Assembly (NCBI RefSeq): GCF_016213215.1
Contig: NZ_JACRAW010000013.1
Span: 1-38,182, forward strand
Length of the DNA: 38,182 nt
Reading direction: 5' to 3'
From: Bradyrhizobium sp.
GTDB lineage: Bacteria; Pseudomonadota; Alphaproteobacteria; Rhizobiales; Xanthobacteraceae
The notes beneath the pieces were generated by a model, which worked only from the letters and a program-made list of their open reading frames with translations, did not search any database and was not told the DNA's origin. Of the stretch, positions 8,196-16,472 are shown one piece after another. Both the position numbers and the translations under genes were made by a program. The number at the start of each line of letters is the position of its first letter. The stretch's first letter is position 1.

Positions 8196-9971
8196 TCATC
8201 CCAGCAGCACCGCATCGGCGCCGACGACGGAATCGGCGCTATCCATCACGGTCCGCTCCAGCGCGCCGGCCTGCACCGTGACGTTTTCGGCAAAGAAGCG
8301 GGCGACTGCCACGTGACGCTGCGCATCGCCACCCTCGGCTTTGGCGGCCAGCGCCTCGTGCGCCAGCATGCAGCCGCCGACGGCCGAGCCGAACAGGCGC
8401 AGGTAAGGCGTCGCGCCCGCCAGCGCCTCGTTCGGCGCGGAGGCCAGCCGCTCCAGGAGCCACTTGCTGGTGCGCTCGAGCGAGGCAAGGCCGTCGCGCA
8501 GCTTGGCGCCGGTCGTGCCGAAGGCGGGATCGTTCGATGCCTCGACCTGCTTGACGATGCCGGAGAGTTCGGAAAGCAGCGCCCACACCGCAGCGCCGCC
8601 GTTGGCGCCGAGCTTGCGGGTGACGAGGTCGATCGCCTGGATGCCGTTGGTGCCCTCATAGATCGAGGTGATGCGCGCATCGCGATAGTACTGGGCGGCT
8701 CCGGTCTCCTCGATGAAGCCCATGCCGCCGTGAACCTGCACGCCGAGATAGGCGACCTCGCTGCCGATGTCCGTCGAGAACGCTTTCGCAATCGGGGTGA
8801 GCAGCGCGCCGCGCGCCGCGGCCTCAGCGCGCACCTTGGCATCCTTCGCCCGCATCGAGACATCGAGCGCGACCGCCGTGGCGTAGCAGATGCTCCGCGC
8901 CGCGGCAGTGAGCGCGCGCATCTGCAAGAGCATGCGCTTGATGTCGGGATGCACGATGATCGGGTCGGACCCTTCGCCCTGCTTGCCGACGGCGCGGCCC
9001 TGGCGGCGCTCCTGCGCATAGGCGAGGGCGTGCTGATAGGCGCGGTCGGCGATGCCGACGCCTTCGAGGCCGACGCCGAGCCGCGCCTGGTTCATCATCG
9101 TGAACATGCAGCGCATGCCCTGGTTTTCCTCGCCGATCAGGTAGCCGATCGCGCCGCCGTGATCGCCCATGGTCATGGTGCAGGTCGGGGAGGCGTGCAT
9201 GCCGAGCTTGTGCTCGACGCCGCTCGCGTAAATGTCGTTGCGCGCGCCGAGCGAGCCGTCGGCATTGACCAGGAATTTCGGCACGAGGAACAGGGAAATC
9301 CCCTTGGTGCCGCCGGGTGCATCGGGCAGTCGCGCGAGCACGAAATGCACGATGTTGTCGGTCATGTCGTGTTCGCCGTAGGTGATGAAGATCTTGGATC
9401 CGTTGAGCCGGTAGGTGCCGTCGCCGGCGGGTTCGGCGCGGGTGCGCAGCGCGCCGACGTCGGAGCCGGCCTGCGGCTCGGTCAGCTGCATGGTGCCGGT
9501 CCATTCGCCCGAGATCAGCTTGCCGAGATAGATCTTCTTCAACTCGTCACTGCCATGGGCGTCCAGCGCCTCGATCGCGGAAGCCGTCAGCAGCGGGCAC
9601 AGGCCGAAGGCGACGTTCGAGGCGCTCCAGATCTCGGTGCAGGCGGCATTGATCGCGGCCGGCAGGCCCTGGCCGCCGAAGTCTTCGGAACCGGAGACCG
9701 CGTTCCAGCCGGCCTCGGTCCAGCGCTTGTAGGCGTCCGGCCAACCGGGTGCGGTGGTGACCTTGCCATCCTTGAGCTTGATGCCGTTCTGGTCGCCGAC
9801 CCGGTTGAGCGGCGCCAGCACGTCGGTCGCGAACTTGCCGGCCTCTTCCAGCACGGCCGCGGCGATATCGGGGTCGAAATCGCCGTAATGGCCGGCTTCC
9901 AGGGCGGCTTTCAGGCCCGCGCCATGGTTCAGCGCAAGCAGCATGTCGTTGAGCGGCGCACGGTAGGTCAT
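8196..9971 (-). CDS. acyl-CoA dehydrogenase, long DmdC-like type
   Basis: FAD-dependent cytosolic enzyme that introduces an alpha-beta double bond into an acyl-CoA and passes electrons to ETF. At 591 residues it belongs to the longer subfamily with an extra C-terminal domain, which includes 3-methylmercaptopropionyl-CoA dehydrogenase (DmdC) and many uncharacterised enzymes. Visible elements: MQLTEPQAGSDVG (161-173), the FAD/substrate segment SKIFITYGEHD, GGMGFIEE, and IYEGTNGIQAIDL with Glu439 as the likely catalytic base. The start MTYRAPLNDML at 9969-9971 is supported by this characteristic N-terminus. The actual acyl-CoA substrate cannot be read from sequence. Confidence 0.9.
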   Translation of the reverse strand: MTYRAPLNDMLLALNHGAGLKAALEAGHYGDFDPDIAAAVLEEAGKFATDVLAPLNRVGDQNGIKLKDGKVTTAPGWPDAYKRWTEAGWNAVSGSEDFGGQGLPAAINAACTEIWSASNVAFGLCPLLTASAIEALDAHGSDELKKIYLGKLISGEWTGTMQLTEPQAGSDVGALRTRAEPAGDGTYRLNGSKIFITYGEHDMTDNIVHFVLARLPDAPGGTKGISLFLVPKFLVNADGSLGARNDIYASGVEHKLGMHASPTCTMTMGDHGGAIGYLIGEENQGMRCMFTMMNQARLGVGLEGVGIADRAYQHALAYAQERRQGRAVGKQGEGSDPIIVHPDIKRMLLQMRALTAAARSICYATAVALDVSMRAKDAKVRAEAAARGALLTPIAKAFSTDIGSEVAYLGVQVHGGMGFIEETGAAQYYRDARITSIYEGTNGIQAIDLVTRKLGANGGAAVWALLSELSGIVKQVEASNDPAFGTTGAKLRDGLASLERTSKWLLERLASAPNEALAGATPYLRLFGSAVGGCMLAHEALAAKAEGGDAQRHVAVARFFAENVTVQAGALERTVMDSADSVVGADAVLLG

Positions 9972-10261
9972 GCGAAATCTCGTCTTTCGGCTAGGAAACG
10001 GGCGGTCCTATTCCCACGAAACGGGCTTGGTCTCAACTGTGCGATCGGCGGGATCGGACCGCGCCGAGGGGCGAGTCCGGGCGCCAAAAAGGCGCCCGTG
10101 CCACAGCACCTGATCATAGCGTCATTTGTCCGGATCAGAACGTCCGAATGGGGGCGAAAATTGCCATTTCGGCGGTTGAAATGCGGCGTCCGTGTCGATA
10201 GACCGGGCGTGGCCAAGAGCCTGCGGGCCCGTTATCGCCCGCCGCTTTCCACAAAGTCTGT

Positions 10262-10336
10262 TGGGGCGTCGCCAAGTGGTAAGGCAGTGGATTTTGATTC
10301 CACCATGCGGAGGTTCGAATCCTCCCGCCCCAGCCA
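10262..10336 (+). tRNA. tRNA-Gln (anticodon UUG)
   Basis: A 75-nt cloverleaf with the CCA encoded. The acceptor stem pairs TGGGGCG with CGCCCCA, the anticodon arm reads GTGGATTTTGATTCCAC with the TTG anticodon in the loop, and the T arm is GGAGGTTCGAATCCTCC. It is intact although an element has integrated into it, because the element re-supplies the 3' half (see the attachment sites). The 290 bases upstream contain no gene I can support. Confidence 0.95.
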
Positions 10337-10338
10337 AG
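10290..10338 (+). other. attL: 49-bp attachment core inside tRNA-Gln
   Basis: A 49-bp segment from just before the anticodon stem to two bases past the CCA end is repeated without mismatch at 27575-27623. Identity stops at both ends (G versus T before the core, AT versus CC after it). This is the classic signature of tyrosine-recombinase integration into a tRNA 3' half. Confidence 0.93.
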
Positions 10339-10352
10339 ATTTGCTATTTGTT

Positions 10353-11621
10353 TCAGGCACTTTTGATTGCCCCCGATTTTTCATTCTGAACGCCTTCACC
10401 TGCTGCGTTCTGAACGGCTGTGGCTGTTTCGTTCGCAAGCCGATGAGCGTGGCGCTTGCGCGTCGCTGAGAGCATCCGGCTTTCGGTGCGCTTCGCATAT
10501 CCGGCGTAGCTCTGCTGCGTTCGATGGGCTGACAAAGCGCGGCCTTGACCTTCCGTGAGTTCGGCTTCCTCGAGCTCGGTCATTCCGCCGTGCCGGCAGG
10601 CATCGAAGGTGAAGATGTTCGGAAGGTCGAGCTTCTTTCGCATGCGTTGCACGATGTGCTGCATCGTGCTGAAAGCGAACGGCTTCGACTTCCCTTCCTC
10701 TACCTCGCGCAAGATCATGGGGACGCCGCGGCGCTTTAGATGCGCCAGGATCTCCTCCGCTTCCTCATAGAACCTGACCACCGTGCCGTCGGGCAGTCGC
10801 TCCTCGAGCGGATGATCAATGGTCGCGCCGGTCTTGTGGTGCTCAATGCGGATGGTCGGCTTGCCGTTGCGATAGCCCGTCCACTTGATGTGGCCCGCAA
10901 TCACGTTTTCCGGCCGCTGCAGCCACTCAAAGCAGATGACGGCTACCGCAGCCGCCTCGACTTCGCCGCGCTCTACGCAGCCGTGCGCGAAAGTGTAGAC
11001 CTGGTCGCGCGTGACCGCGTGCTTGGTCTGCTTCACCCGGTTTTTCATGGTGACGCCCAGCCAGGGATTCGGGATGTCCCGAGGGAACTCGTCGGGGAAA
11101 AGCCGATGCACAACGCGCCAGGCCTTCCGGCAAAGCAGCGTCATCTTCTCGCCAGTCCGCAGCCGTTCGCCCTTGGAACCGGCGATGAAGCGATCATAGA
11201 GCTTGTCGGCGCCCCGCGGCGTCACAGATTTTACAGGCCGGTCCCCGACACGATCGCCCTTTTTCGTAAGCGTGTTGCAGATCTCCTGCATCGCCCATTC
11301 GTAGTTCGGCCGTGAGCGCGGAGCGACTTTTTCGAGATACGCCTTGCTCAGCTTATATTCCCGGAAAAGCCAGTCGACCGTGCCATACTTGGGCATCGAA
11401 ACGCCGGTTATCGGCAGCCCCTTGCGCTGGCGATCCCATTCGTCGAAGAGACCGTTCAGCGTCTCGGCGCGCGCCGTCATCTTGGCGTAGTCGCTACCGA
11501 GCGGCTCATTCGGAATCGGACATTTCAGCGCGCGATATTTCGTCGGCACATTGTAGTAGTAGGCCGTCCTGCCGCCGGCCAGCACCTTGGGGATGACGTG
11601 ACGGGGCAATTCCACGGTCAC
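10353..11621 (-). CDS. int: tyrosine recombinase (integrase)
   Basis: Site-specific recombinase that integrates and excises the element at the tRNA-Gln core. In the 422-residue protein the C-terminal catalytic domain shows Arg236 in LQRPENV, Lys263 in EHHKTG, Arg343-His344 in DACRHGG, His366 in SAHRTQQSYAGY and a Tyr (372 or 375) in the same segment as nucleophile. The usual first His of the HxxR box is replaced (FDACRH). The GTG start at 11619-11621 overlaps the TGA of the excisionase-like gene by four bases, indicating coupling; the longer upstream frame is Arg/Gly-rich and overlaps that gene. Its position beside attL is the usual one. Confidence 0.92.
   Translation of the reverse strand: MTVELPRHVIPKVLAGGRTAYYYNVPTKYRALKCPIPNEPLGSDYAKMTARAETLNGLFDEWDRQRKGLPITGVSMPKYGTVDWLFREYKLSKAYLEKVAPRSRPNYEWAMQEICNTLTKKGDRVGDRPVKSVTPRGADKLYDRFIAGSKGERLRTGEKMTLLCRKAWRVVHRLFPDEFPRDIPNPWLGVTMKNRVKQTKHAVTRDQVYTFAHGCVERGEVEAAAVAVICFEWLQRPENVIAGHIKWTGYRNGKPTIRIEHHKTGATIDHPLEERLPDGTVVRFYEEAEEILAHLKRRGVPMILREVEEGKSKPFAFSTMQHIVQRMRKKLDLPNIFTFDACRHGGMTELEEAELTEGQGRALSAHRTQQSYAGYAKRTESRMLSATRKRHAHRLANETATAVQNAAGEGVQNEKSGAIKSA
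10383..10418 (+). promoter_or_regulatory. candidate integrase arm-type sites, left
   Basis: ATTCTGAACGCC at 10383-10394 and GTTCTGAACGGC at 10407-10418 are two direct copies of a TTCTGAACGSC motif. They lie 45-80 bases inside attL, within the last codons of the integrase gene. The same word occurs at a similar distance inside attR. The role as integrase or excisionase binding sites is inferred. Confidence 0.4.
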
Positions 11622-11848
11622 AAATCCTCTGCGATGTCGCCTACCACACCCGGCACGATCGCCGCGTCCAGATCGTCCCTCAGCCATAGCCGCCGGCGCC
11701 CCTCTGACACACGCGGCTGAGGGTAATCCACCCCGACGCGCTTGAGGAAGTCCTCGACATTGGTTTCGCCGCAATATCCGGCCGCCAGCGCCGCCGGCAT
11801 GCGCCGCGGCCAGGATCCTGCCGGAATTGCAGCCGGTCGACGGCTCAT
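11618..11848 (-). CDS. excisionase-like / AlpA-type small DNA-binding protein
   Basis: A 76-residue basic protein. The segment WPRRMPAALAAGYCGETN, followed by VEDFLKRVGVDYPQPRV and RRRLWLRDDLDAAI, has the helix-turn-helix plus wing layout of small MerR/AlpA-like excisionases. These bend DNA at attachment sites and set integration against excision. It is four bases out of register with, and overlaps, the integrase start, so the two are translated together. The start ATG lies 4 bases after the upstream gene's stop. Confidence 0.7.
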   Translation of the reverse strand: MSRRPAAIPAGSWPRRMPAALAAGYCGETNVEDFLKRVGVDYPQPRVSEGRRRLWLRDDLDAAIVPGVVGDIAEDL

Positions 11849-11852
11849 GGCC

Positions 11853-12467
11853 TTACAGCTTCACTTCCTTCATCCGCGCCAGGGCAGGGCCGTCGGGATG
11901 CTTGTTCGGGAAATATCCGCGAATCAAAATGCCGGTCAGCGGATATTCCTCATTGTGGCCGGCGTGGCCGATCATCTGGCCCAGATGCCACCACGGACTC
12001 CGGACGATCAGATCCGTGCGCTTGTGGTGCGCCGCCAGCTCGTTGGCGGACTTCACTTCGTTCTCACGCTTCCGGATGTCCAGGAGCAGCTTTGTTGCGG
12101 CATCGAGGTGTTCGTGAAGCTGGATGTAGTCGGTGCGCAACGTGGCTTGCAACTTCTTTGCCTCCTTCATGCGCCGCTCTACCTCAGCTGCCGTTTCGGC
12201 CCTGATCGCGTCTTGATGTCGCCGTTCGGCGCCGGAGATCGCGATCTTGAGCTCTTCCTGTTCGGCGAGATTTGCGGCAATCCTTGCCTTTACCGCGTTC
12301 AGCTTCTCAGGCGATTCGAACAGAGAGTTTTCCAGATCGACTTTCAGGTCATCTGCTTCGGCTTCGACCAGGTCGAGACGCTGCTGTAGTTCGGGGATGA
12401 TTACGGAAAAATCTTGCGAATTCCGCAGCGTTGGAAGTCGATCCAGAAGCGATTTCATGAGGGACAT
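11853..12467 (-). CDS. hypothetical coiled-coil protein
   Basis: A 204-residue protein I do not recognise. The first 140 residues are charged and heptad-like (for example LQQRLDLVEAEADDLKVDLE and RRMKEAKKLQATLR), suggesting a long coiled coil. The C-terminal part is globular, with paired Trp (VRSPWWHLGQMIGHAGHN) and a short YFPNKHPDGPALARM tail. GGAG lies 8 bases before the ATG. It heads a tight cluster with the excisionase-like and integrase genes, and the palindromic operator at 12531-12550 lies just upstream. Confidence 0.65.
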   Translation of the reverse strand: MSLMKSLLDRLPTLRNSQDFSVIIPELQQRLDLVEAEADDLKVDLENSLFESPEKLNAVKARIAANLAEQEELKIAISGAERRHQDAIRAETAAEVERRMKEAKKLQATLRTDYIQLHEHLDAATKLLLDIRKRENEVKSANELAAHHKRTDLIVRSPWWHLGQMIGHAGHNEEYPLTGILIRGYFPNKHPDGPALARMKEVKL

Positions 12468-12530
12468 CTCGGTTCTCCAAATTGGTTTGGAGAAAATAGG
12501 GGACCGGCAAGCCCAACAAAAACGCAGATG

Positions 12531-12550
12531 TTCGCAATTTCAATTCCGAA
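12531..12550. promoter_or_regulatory. 20-bp dyad operator candidate (copy A)
   Basis: TTCGCAATT-TC-AATTCCGAA is a 9+2+9 dyad with one mismatch. It sits in the short gap before the coiled-coil gene. A near-identical site (perfect dyad) and its AAAAACGC flank occur at 22213-22232 in front of another minus-strand gene set. The pair suggests one element-encoded regulator controlling two transcription units. Confidence 0.5.
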
Positions 12551-12572
12551 ACCGCCTTACTGGGATCCCGGC

Positions 12573-13274
12573 CTATTTCGTTGAGCGTTCCTCCGCGCAG
12601 GCATCGTAGAGCCAGCACCATTCCTGCATGATGAATTCTCGGGCTTTGGTCGTTTTTCCACGCTTCTTAAGGCTTTCAGCTTCCACCGCGAACTCCGTGC
12701 ACAGATCGGCGGCGCCTTTCGGCAAGCCCTTCCGTTCCCTGATCAACCTCAAAACAAGAGACTGCATGACGGCATTCAATTCGTTGGGCGGAATACCTTT
12801 CGGTCCCCGCTTCAAGCTGGGCCTATCCGTGGTCGGCGCGGCGACCGCCGGCAGGGCGCCGGCGCCCGCCTGGAGAAATTTGACATCGTAGAGCTTGATC
12901 TCATGGGGACCGCTGAAACGGCTCTGCACGATATCCGCAATCGAGAACTCGATTGCTGCACTACCAGGGATCCGCGACCAATCAACCGTAGGATCGTTCT
13001 TCCGACCAAACCAAAGAACCTGTTCGGCTTCCAGCCGGCCGCAAAGCTCGGACCACACCGCGCTTACCGGGCGGCACGTCTGGCCACGCGAGAAGGGAGC
13101 GCCATCCGGTCGAAGCCGCTCCGAAGGTCCGAGTTCTTGCGTCCAATCGCAAAAGCGATCGAGCGCCTCTGACACTGAGAAACCGTGGCTTTGGATGTAG
13201 TCCTGGCTCAGCACAGTCGACGGTGTGACCACTGAAAAATTGTCTGTTCTGTCATCGTCCTTCGAGCTAAGCAT
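12573..13274 (-). CDS. hypothetical protein of the element
   Basis: A 233-residue protein without a domain I can name. It has a Trp-containing N-terminal half (ALDRFCDWTQELGPSE, EQVLWFGRK), a proline/alanine linker around PAVAAPTTDRPSLKRGPKG and a helical basic C-terminus (LRLIRERKGLP). GGAG is 8 bases before the ATG, which overlaps the end of the upstream gene by eight bases, so the two genes are coupled. Confidence 0.6.
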   Translation of the reverse strand: MLSSKDDDRTDNFSVVTPSTVLSQDYIQSHGFSVSEALDRFCDWTQELGPSERLRPDGAPFSRGQTCRPVSAVWSELCGRLEAEQVLWFGRKNDPTVDWSRIPGSAAIEFSIADIVQSRFSGPHEIKLYDVKFLQAGAGALPAVAAPTTDRPSLKRGPKGIPPNELNAVMQSLVLRLIRERKGLPKGAADLCTEFAVEAESLKKRGKTTKAREFIMQEWCWLYDACAEERSTK

Positions 13275-13905
13275 CGATGGGCTCCATCTTGCTGATGATC
13301 TGAATCATGCGTCGATCGACCAGCGTCAGCGCCATGGTTGCATTCACGAACGCGCCCGAAGGGCGCACGATTGCGCCGTGGTGCAGCAGATCGGTGAACT
13401 CGCCGGCGCGGTACTGAGCATCGTGAGCGTTGTATCTGGCTGGACGAAAGCCATCCCTGACCACATCCCTGGTCAGCAGAAACCAGTCGTTGCTAAAATG
13501 CCCGGAACCAAGCCCGATGGGACATCGGTAGGTGAACAGTTCGTGCGCCTGTTCGATATCCTCGCGCATCAATCGCTTGCGACCGGCGCGCTTGCTGGGC
13601 GGCAGTGGCGGTTCGTCCTCCGGATCGCACGAGAACACCAGGCGGTTCACGTCCCGCGCGCCCAATGTGCCGTTGTTTGTCAGGGGGACGATCTCGCGGA
13701 GCAGCGCCAGCATGTAGACGTCCATCAGGCAGAACAGCCGCGGGCTGCCGCGACCAGGCGCTTCGGAGCAAAGATCCAGTCCGTTCTTGATGTGATAGTT
13801 CCAGACAACCATTGGCCGGATCATGAGAGCCGCGGCCACCTGGTCGATCGTGAAGGTGGCGGCCTTCAGCGCCTCGAAAATGGCAACGGGCGTATGGCGA
13901 ATCAT
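13267..13905 (-). CDS. hypothetical protein with N-terminal helix-turn-helix-like segment
   Basis: A 212-residue protein. Near the N-terminus, FTIDQVAAALMIRPMVVWNY reads like a helix-turn-helix; MDVYMLALLREIVPL follows as a hydrophobic helix. I choose the start MIRHTPVAIFEAL (ATG 13903-13905) because a promoter-like pair lies just upstream at 13932-13959, although the frame stays open for 42 more codons. A regulatory role is possible but unproven. It is coupled to the next gene by an 8-base overlap. Confidence 0.55.
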   Translation of the reverse strand: MIRHTPVAIFEALKAATFTIDQVAAALMIRPMVVWNYHIKNGLDLCSEAPGRGSPRLFCLMDVYMLALLREIVPLTNNGTLGARDVNRLVFSCDPEDEPPLPPSKRAGRKRLMREDIEQAHELFTYRCPIGLGSGHFSNDWFLLTRDVVRDGFRPARYNAHDAQYRAGEFTDLLHHGAIVRPSGAFVNATMALTLVDRRMIQIISKMEPIDA

Positions 13906-13931
13906 TTTCGTACCCCAGTATCTTCGACGAG

Positions 13932-13959
13932 AATATACTCGAGGCTTTAGCAAGGGCAA
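13932..13959 (-). promoter_or_regulatory. sigma70-like promoter candidate
   Basis: On the minus strand TTGCCC (13954-13959) and TATATT (13932-13937) are separated by 16 bases, with the predicted start about 20 bases before the ATG at 13905. The -10 matches consensus at five of six positions, the -35 at four. It would drive the two-gene unit 13905-12573. Confidence 0.45.
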
Positions 13960-14027
13960 CGGTTCAAGGGCGGTCGTCACATCCATCAACCGGGAAACTT
14001 CCGCGCCCCCAGCGCGGCGGAGAATGC

Positions 14028-14051
14028 GCAAGCTCCCGTTTGGGAGCTTGC
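14028..14051 (-). terminator. perfect 10-bp hairpin after the 14739-14095 gene
   Basis: GCAAGCTCCC (14028-14037) pairs perfectly with GGGAGCTTGC (14042-14051) around a 4-base loop, 44 bases after the stop of the Tat-signal gene. There is no long T run, so termination efficiency is uncertain. Both arms contain the GGGAGCTT word that recurs at 25530-25830, so it may instead be a binding site of the same protein. Confidence 0.5.
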
Positions 14052-14094
14052 TTGTCGAAGGGCGTGCGCCGGCGCCGTAGGGTTTCAGAGAGGC

Positions 14095-14739
14095 TCAAGC
14101 CGAGGCGCGCTCGGCGAATTGCCTGATTTCGTCCAGCAACATGTCGAGCGGTTCGTCGTCAAAGATCTCGTCATGCGTTTCGATCACGCGCACCCTGACC
14201 ATCAGGCCGGCCAATGTTTTTGGAGGGGCGAGCTTGAAAACTTTTTTACCCACTCGTCCCGTTTTCTCGGATGCTCGGTTCCACTTGTCTGCCGCGTTGC
14301 TGTAGCCGCTCTCCCGCGCCGCGATGGTCCAAGACCGGTACAAATCACCGCGCGAATGCTCCATCAGCGCTATGTCTCGCGCCTCCCGATCATCCAGATC
14401 GATGCCCAGCTTCCTACATTGGAGGAGGTCGGACTCCTCGTGCAGTCGCGATTTTACCACTTCGAGCCGCTGCTCGATCGCGAGCAAGCGCTCGAACTCA
14501 CGGCCGAGCTCGAGGATGGCTGCATCCGGATCTGGTGCGGCTTCCGGCTGCAGCGTTGGTGCCAGCTGATGAGCTGGCAACATCTGCTCAGCGAAGGCGG
14601 GCGCCGCGATCGACGCGGCTGCTGCGACGGGGACGGCCACAACTTTGTTCATGAATACTCTCCTGCTTACGCTTGCGCCCGATGCGGATTGCGCGGGCGC
14701 GCGATCGTAGCGCCCATTTTTGTCGATGTGATGCGACAT
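14095..14739 (-). CDS. exported helical protein with Tat-like signal
   Basis: A 214-residue protein of unknown function. SRRVFMNK at residues 25-32 matches the twin-arginine consensus, followed by the hydrophobic VVAVPVAAAASIAAPAFA with an A-x-A cleavage site, so export to the periplasm is likely. The mature part is helical and charged (ILELGREFERLLAIEQRLEV, then EESDLLQCRKLGIDLDDREA). The codons for SRR create an AGGAGA before an internal ATG (14650-14652), so a shorter Sec-type start MNKVVAV cannot be excluded. A second protein of similar plan is encoded next to it at 14808-15671. Confidence 0.6.
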   Translation of the reverse strand: MSHHIDKNGRYDRAPAQSASGASVSRRVFMNKVVAVPVAAAASIAAPAFAEQMLPAHQLAPTLQPEAAPDPDAAILELGREFERLLAIEQRLEVVKSRLHEESDLLQCRKLGIDLDDREARDIALMEHSRGDLYRSWTIAARESGYSNAADKWNRASEKTGRVGKKVFKLAPPKTLAGLMVRVRVIETHDEIFDDEPLDMLLDEIRQFAERASA

Positions 14740-14807
14740 GGTTGGTTTCTCGATTGGGCTGAAGGAATGCCGATGCGTGACCGGCGGCTGATGATCAGAT
14801 GGATTCG

Positions 14808-15671
14808 CTACACCGTGGCGCGCACGCGCAGCACGTCATCCGCCAGCTTGCCGGCGTAGAGCACCGCGCTCCTGCCAGAGAAGTAGCCGTTGACCGCATC
14901 CACATGAGCGGCGACGGTGAGCGCGCGCGCCTTGATCGCCAGCCCCCAGAAGCTGCTGCACTCGCATTTGTAAATGAGGACGGCGATGCGATCGATGCGC
15001 CGGGAGATCTGATGGGCAGCTTCCGCCGCATCCCAATATCCGGCGCCCTCGATCGCGCGCTCACGCGCATCCCAGTATTCGCGGGCCATCGCCAGCACGC
15101 GGCGCGCCGCTTTGGCCTCTCTGGTTCGACCGTCTTCGAACTTGAGGAAAGATTCGATTTCCGGAGGCCATGCGATCTTCCGTGCCGATCGCTCGTTTCC
15201 GCGGTAGTAGGCAATCTTCCCGTCAACGTCACGCTCGGATTCGACGCCGCACCACGCCGGCGGACGTCGGCCGGGCTCAAAGGTGATCTCCGCCGGCGGC
15301 TCGGGGAGGCGCTGTTGCGCAACTGCACGGCAATCGGATTCGCGGGCGATGGCCGCCGTGAGTTGAGCGGCGGTCTGGTCGAGCTGCTCGCCCAGCCAGA
15401 CCAGGCGCCGGCTTTCGCGCGCCGGCGGGGCGCTCGTGGTCAGGGATGCGACGGCGCCGGCCGCGGCGGTCGCAGGCACCAGTGCCAGGAAGGCACCCAG
15501 CAGGCCGCGCCTGCCGATCTCTGGCACCTTCGGAGCGGTTGCGCAAATTTGCGCAGGCCACGGCGGAGGTACTTCCACGCCGCAAGTATTTCTCGCCGGC
15601 ACGCCCGCAGGCGAGCAGGGCAAATGCTTCGTCCCCGCCCGCGGCGGAAACATCGGTCGTTCGTATGTCAT
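14808..15671 (-). CDS. membrane-anchored or exported helical protein, twin-Arg motif
   Basis: A 287-residue protein I do not recognise. A proline-rich 50-residue N-region leads to IGRRGLLGAFLALVPATAAA, a twin-arginine followed by a hydrophobic stretch. The rest is helical (RLVWLGEQLDQTAAQLTAAI, AKAARRVLAMAREYWDAR, AGYWDAAEAAHQISRRIDRI). Architecture and the Trp-containing R-E-x-W/Y-x-A-A-R segment echo the adjacent exported protein, so the two may be distant paralogues working together. The start MTYERPMF (ATG 15669-15671) follows a GAAGAG. Confidence 0.5.
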   Translation of the reverse strand: MTYERPMFPPRAGTKHLPCSPAGVPARNTCGVEVPPPWPAQICATAPKVPEIGRRGLLGAFLALVPATAAAGAVASLTTSAPPARESRRLVWLGEQLDQTAAQLTAAIARESDCRAVAQQRLPEPPAEITFEPGRRPPAWCGVESERDVDGKIAYYRGNERSARKIAWPPEIESFLKFEDGRTREAKAARRVLAMAREYWDARERAIEGAGYWDAAEAAHQISRRIDRIAVLIYKCECSSFWGLAIKARALTVAAHVDAVNGYFSGRSAVLYAGKLADDVLRVRATV

Positions 15672-16055
15672 GAGGTTGCTCTTCGGATTTCGGCTTTCCA
15701 AGGCCGTCGCCGGTATCAGACCGGCAGCCGGGAGTTGGAAACCTGCCGAAGAGACAGGCCGGCGGCGCTTTTAAGGGTTTCCCCTCTGGACATGACGCAC
15801 CGCTCCCGGCCATATTGGCCAGGTCGGTGCACCCGCCAAGGTGCAGCCAGTTACGCTTCGAGCCTCGCCAAAGGCTCTAGGCGTGTCAGGCGGCAGACCC
15901 CGCCAAGGGTCGCGGCCTCTATCTTCGGTCCGGGTTTCCAAGCCCAACGCCCAATCTCAATGATTTGCAGCGAAGAGGCAAGCCCCTCCGGGGCGGCTTT
16001 CGCACGCCCTGAGGTTGCGTTAGGCTGATCCCCGGAGAGGCGCTGGGGGCAGTGC
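15672..16055. other. gene-free 384-bp spacer between divergent genes
   Basis: I find no convincing gene. It holds small dyads, GAGCCT/AGGCTC at 15860-15877 and AAGCC/GGCTT with an inner CC/GGG at 15980-15999, and must contain the promoters for the divergent genes at 15671 and 16056. No clear -35/-10 pair stands out. Confidence 0.4.
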
Positions 16056-16298
16056 ATGGCCGTCGAAGATTTGGTTGATGATTTTTGGCGGGAGGCGCTC
16101 AGTTCGAATCTCGACGGGCCTCAAGCTCAGGCAAAGTGGAACGCGTTCATTCTAGGACTCAGGGCTCGCGTCGTCCGCTTTCCCCAAAATGCGCAGGATG
16201 AGGTCTTCCTACGGGCTGCGGCGCGCAACGCAGAGTGCATCGCGATCGCGCGCGTCAGCCTCGACGCGCTGAGGAAAAAGCTCGGTGTACCGAAATGA
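16056..16298 (+). CDS. small hypothetical protein
   Basis: 80 residues, starting MAVEDLVDDFWREAL with GGGGGC seven bases upstream. It is amphipathic and helical (KWNAFILGLRARVVRF, then RNAECIAIARVSLDALRKKL). No export signal or known motif. First gene of the plus-strand cargo block of the element. Confidence 0.5.
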   Translation: MAVEDLVDDFWREALSSNLDGPQAQAKWNAFILGLRARVVRFPQNAQDEVFLRAAARNAECIAIARVSLDALRKKLGVPK

Positions 16299-16472
16299 AC
16301 CTGGTCGCGAGAAGGCGACTTCCTGATGATGTGGCGGGCGCGTGAGGGCGGCGACTCCGGCCAGTGCTGACTACCTCATTTGCTCTGCTTCCGATCGCGC
16401 AAGACGAACTGACCCTTGCCCTCCCGCGCTAGTTGCGCTTGGATGCGGGCATTGGGTTTGGGGGAAGCCAAA

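Noticed and set aside
8037..10469. 810-codon plus-strand frame
   Set aside because: It is antisense to the acyl-CoA dehydrogenase and continues straight through tRNA-Gln into the integrase gene, so it cannot be a real protein.
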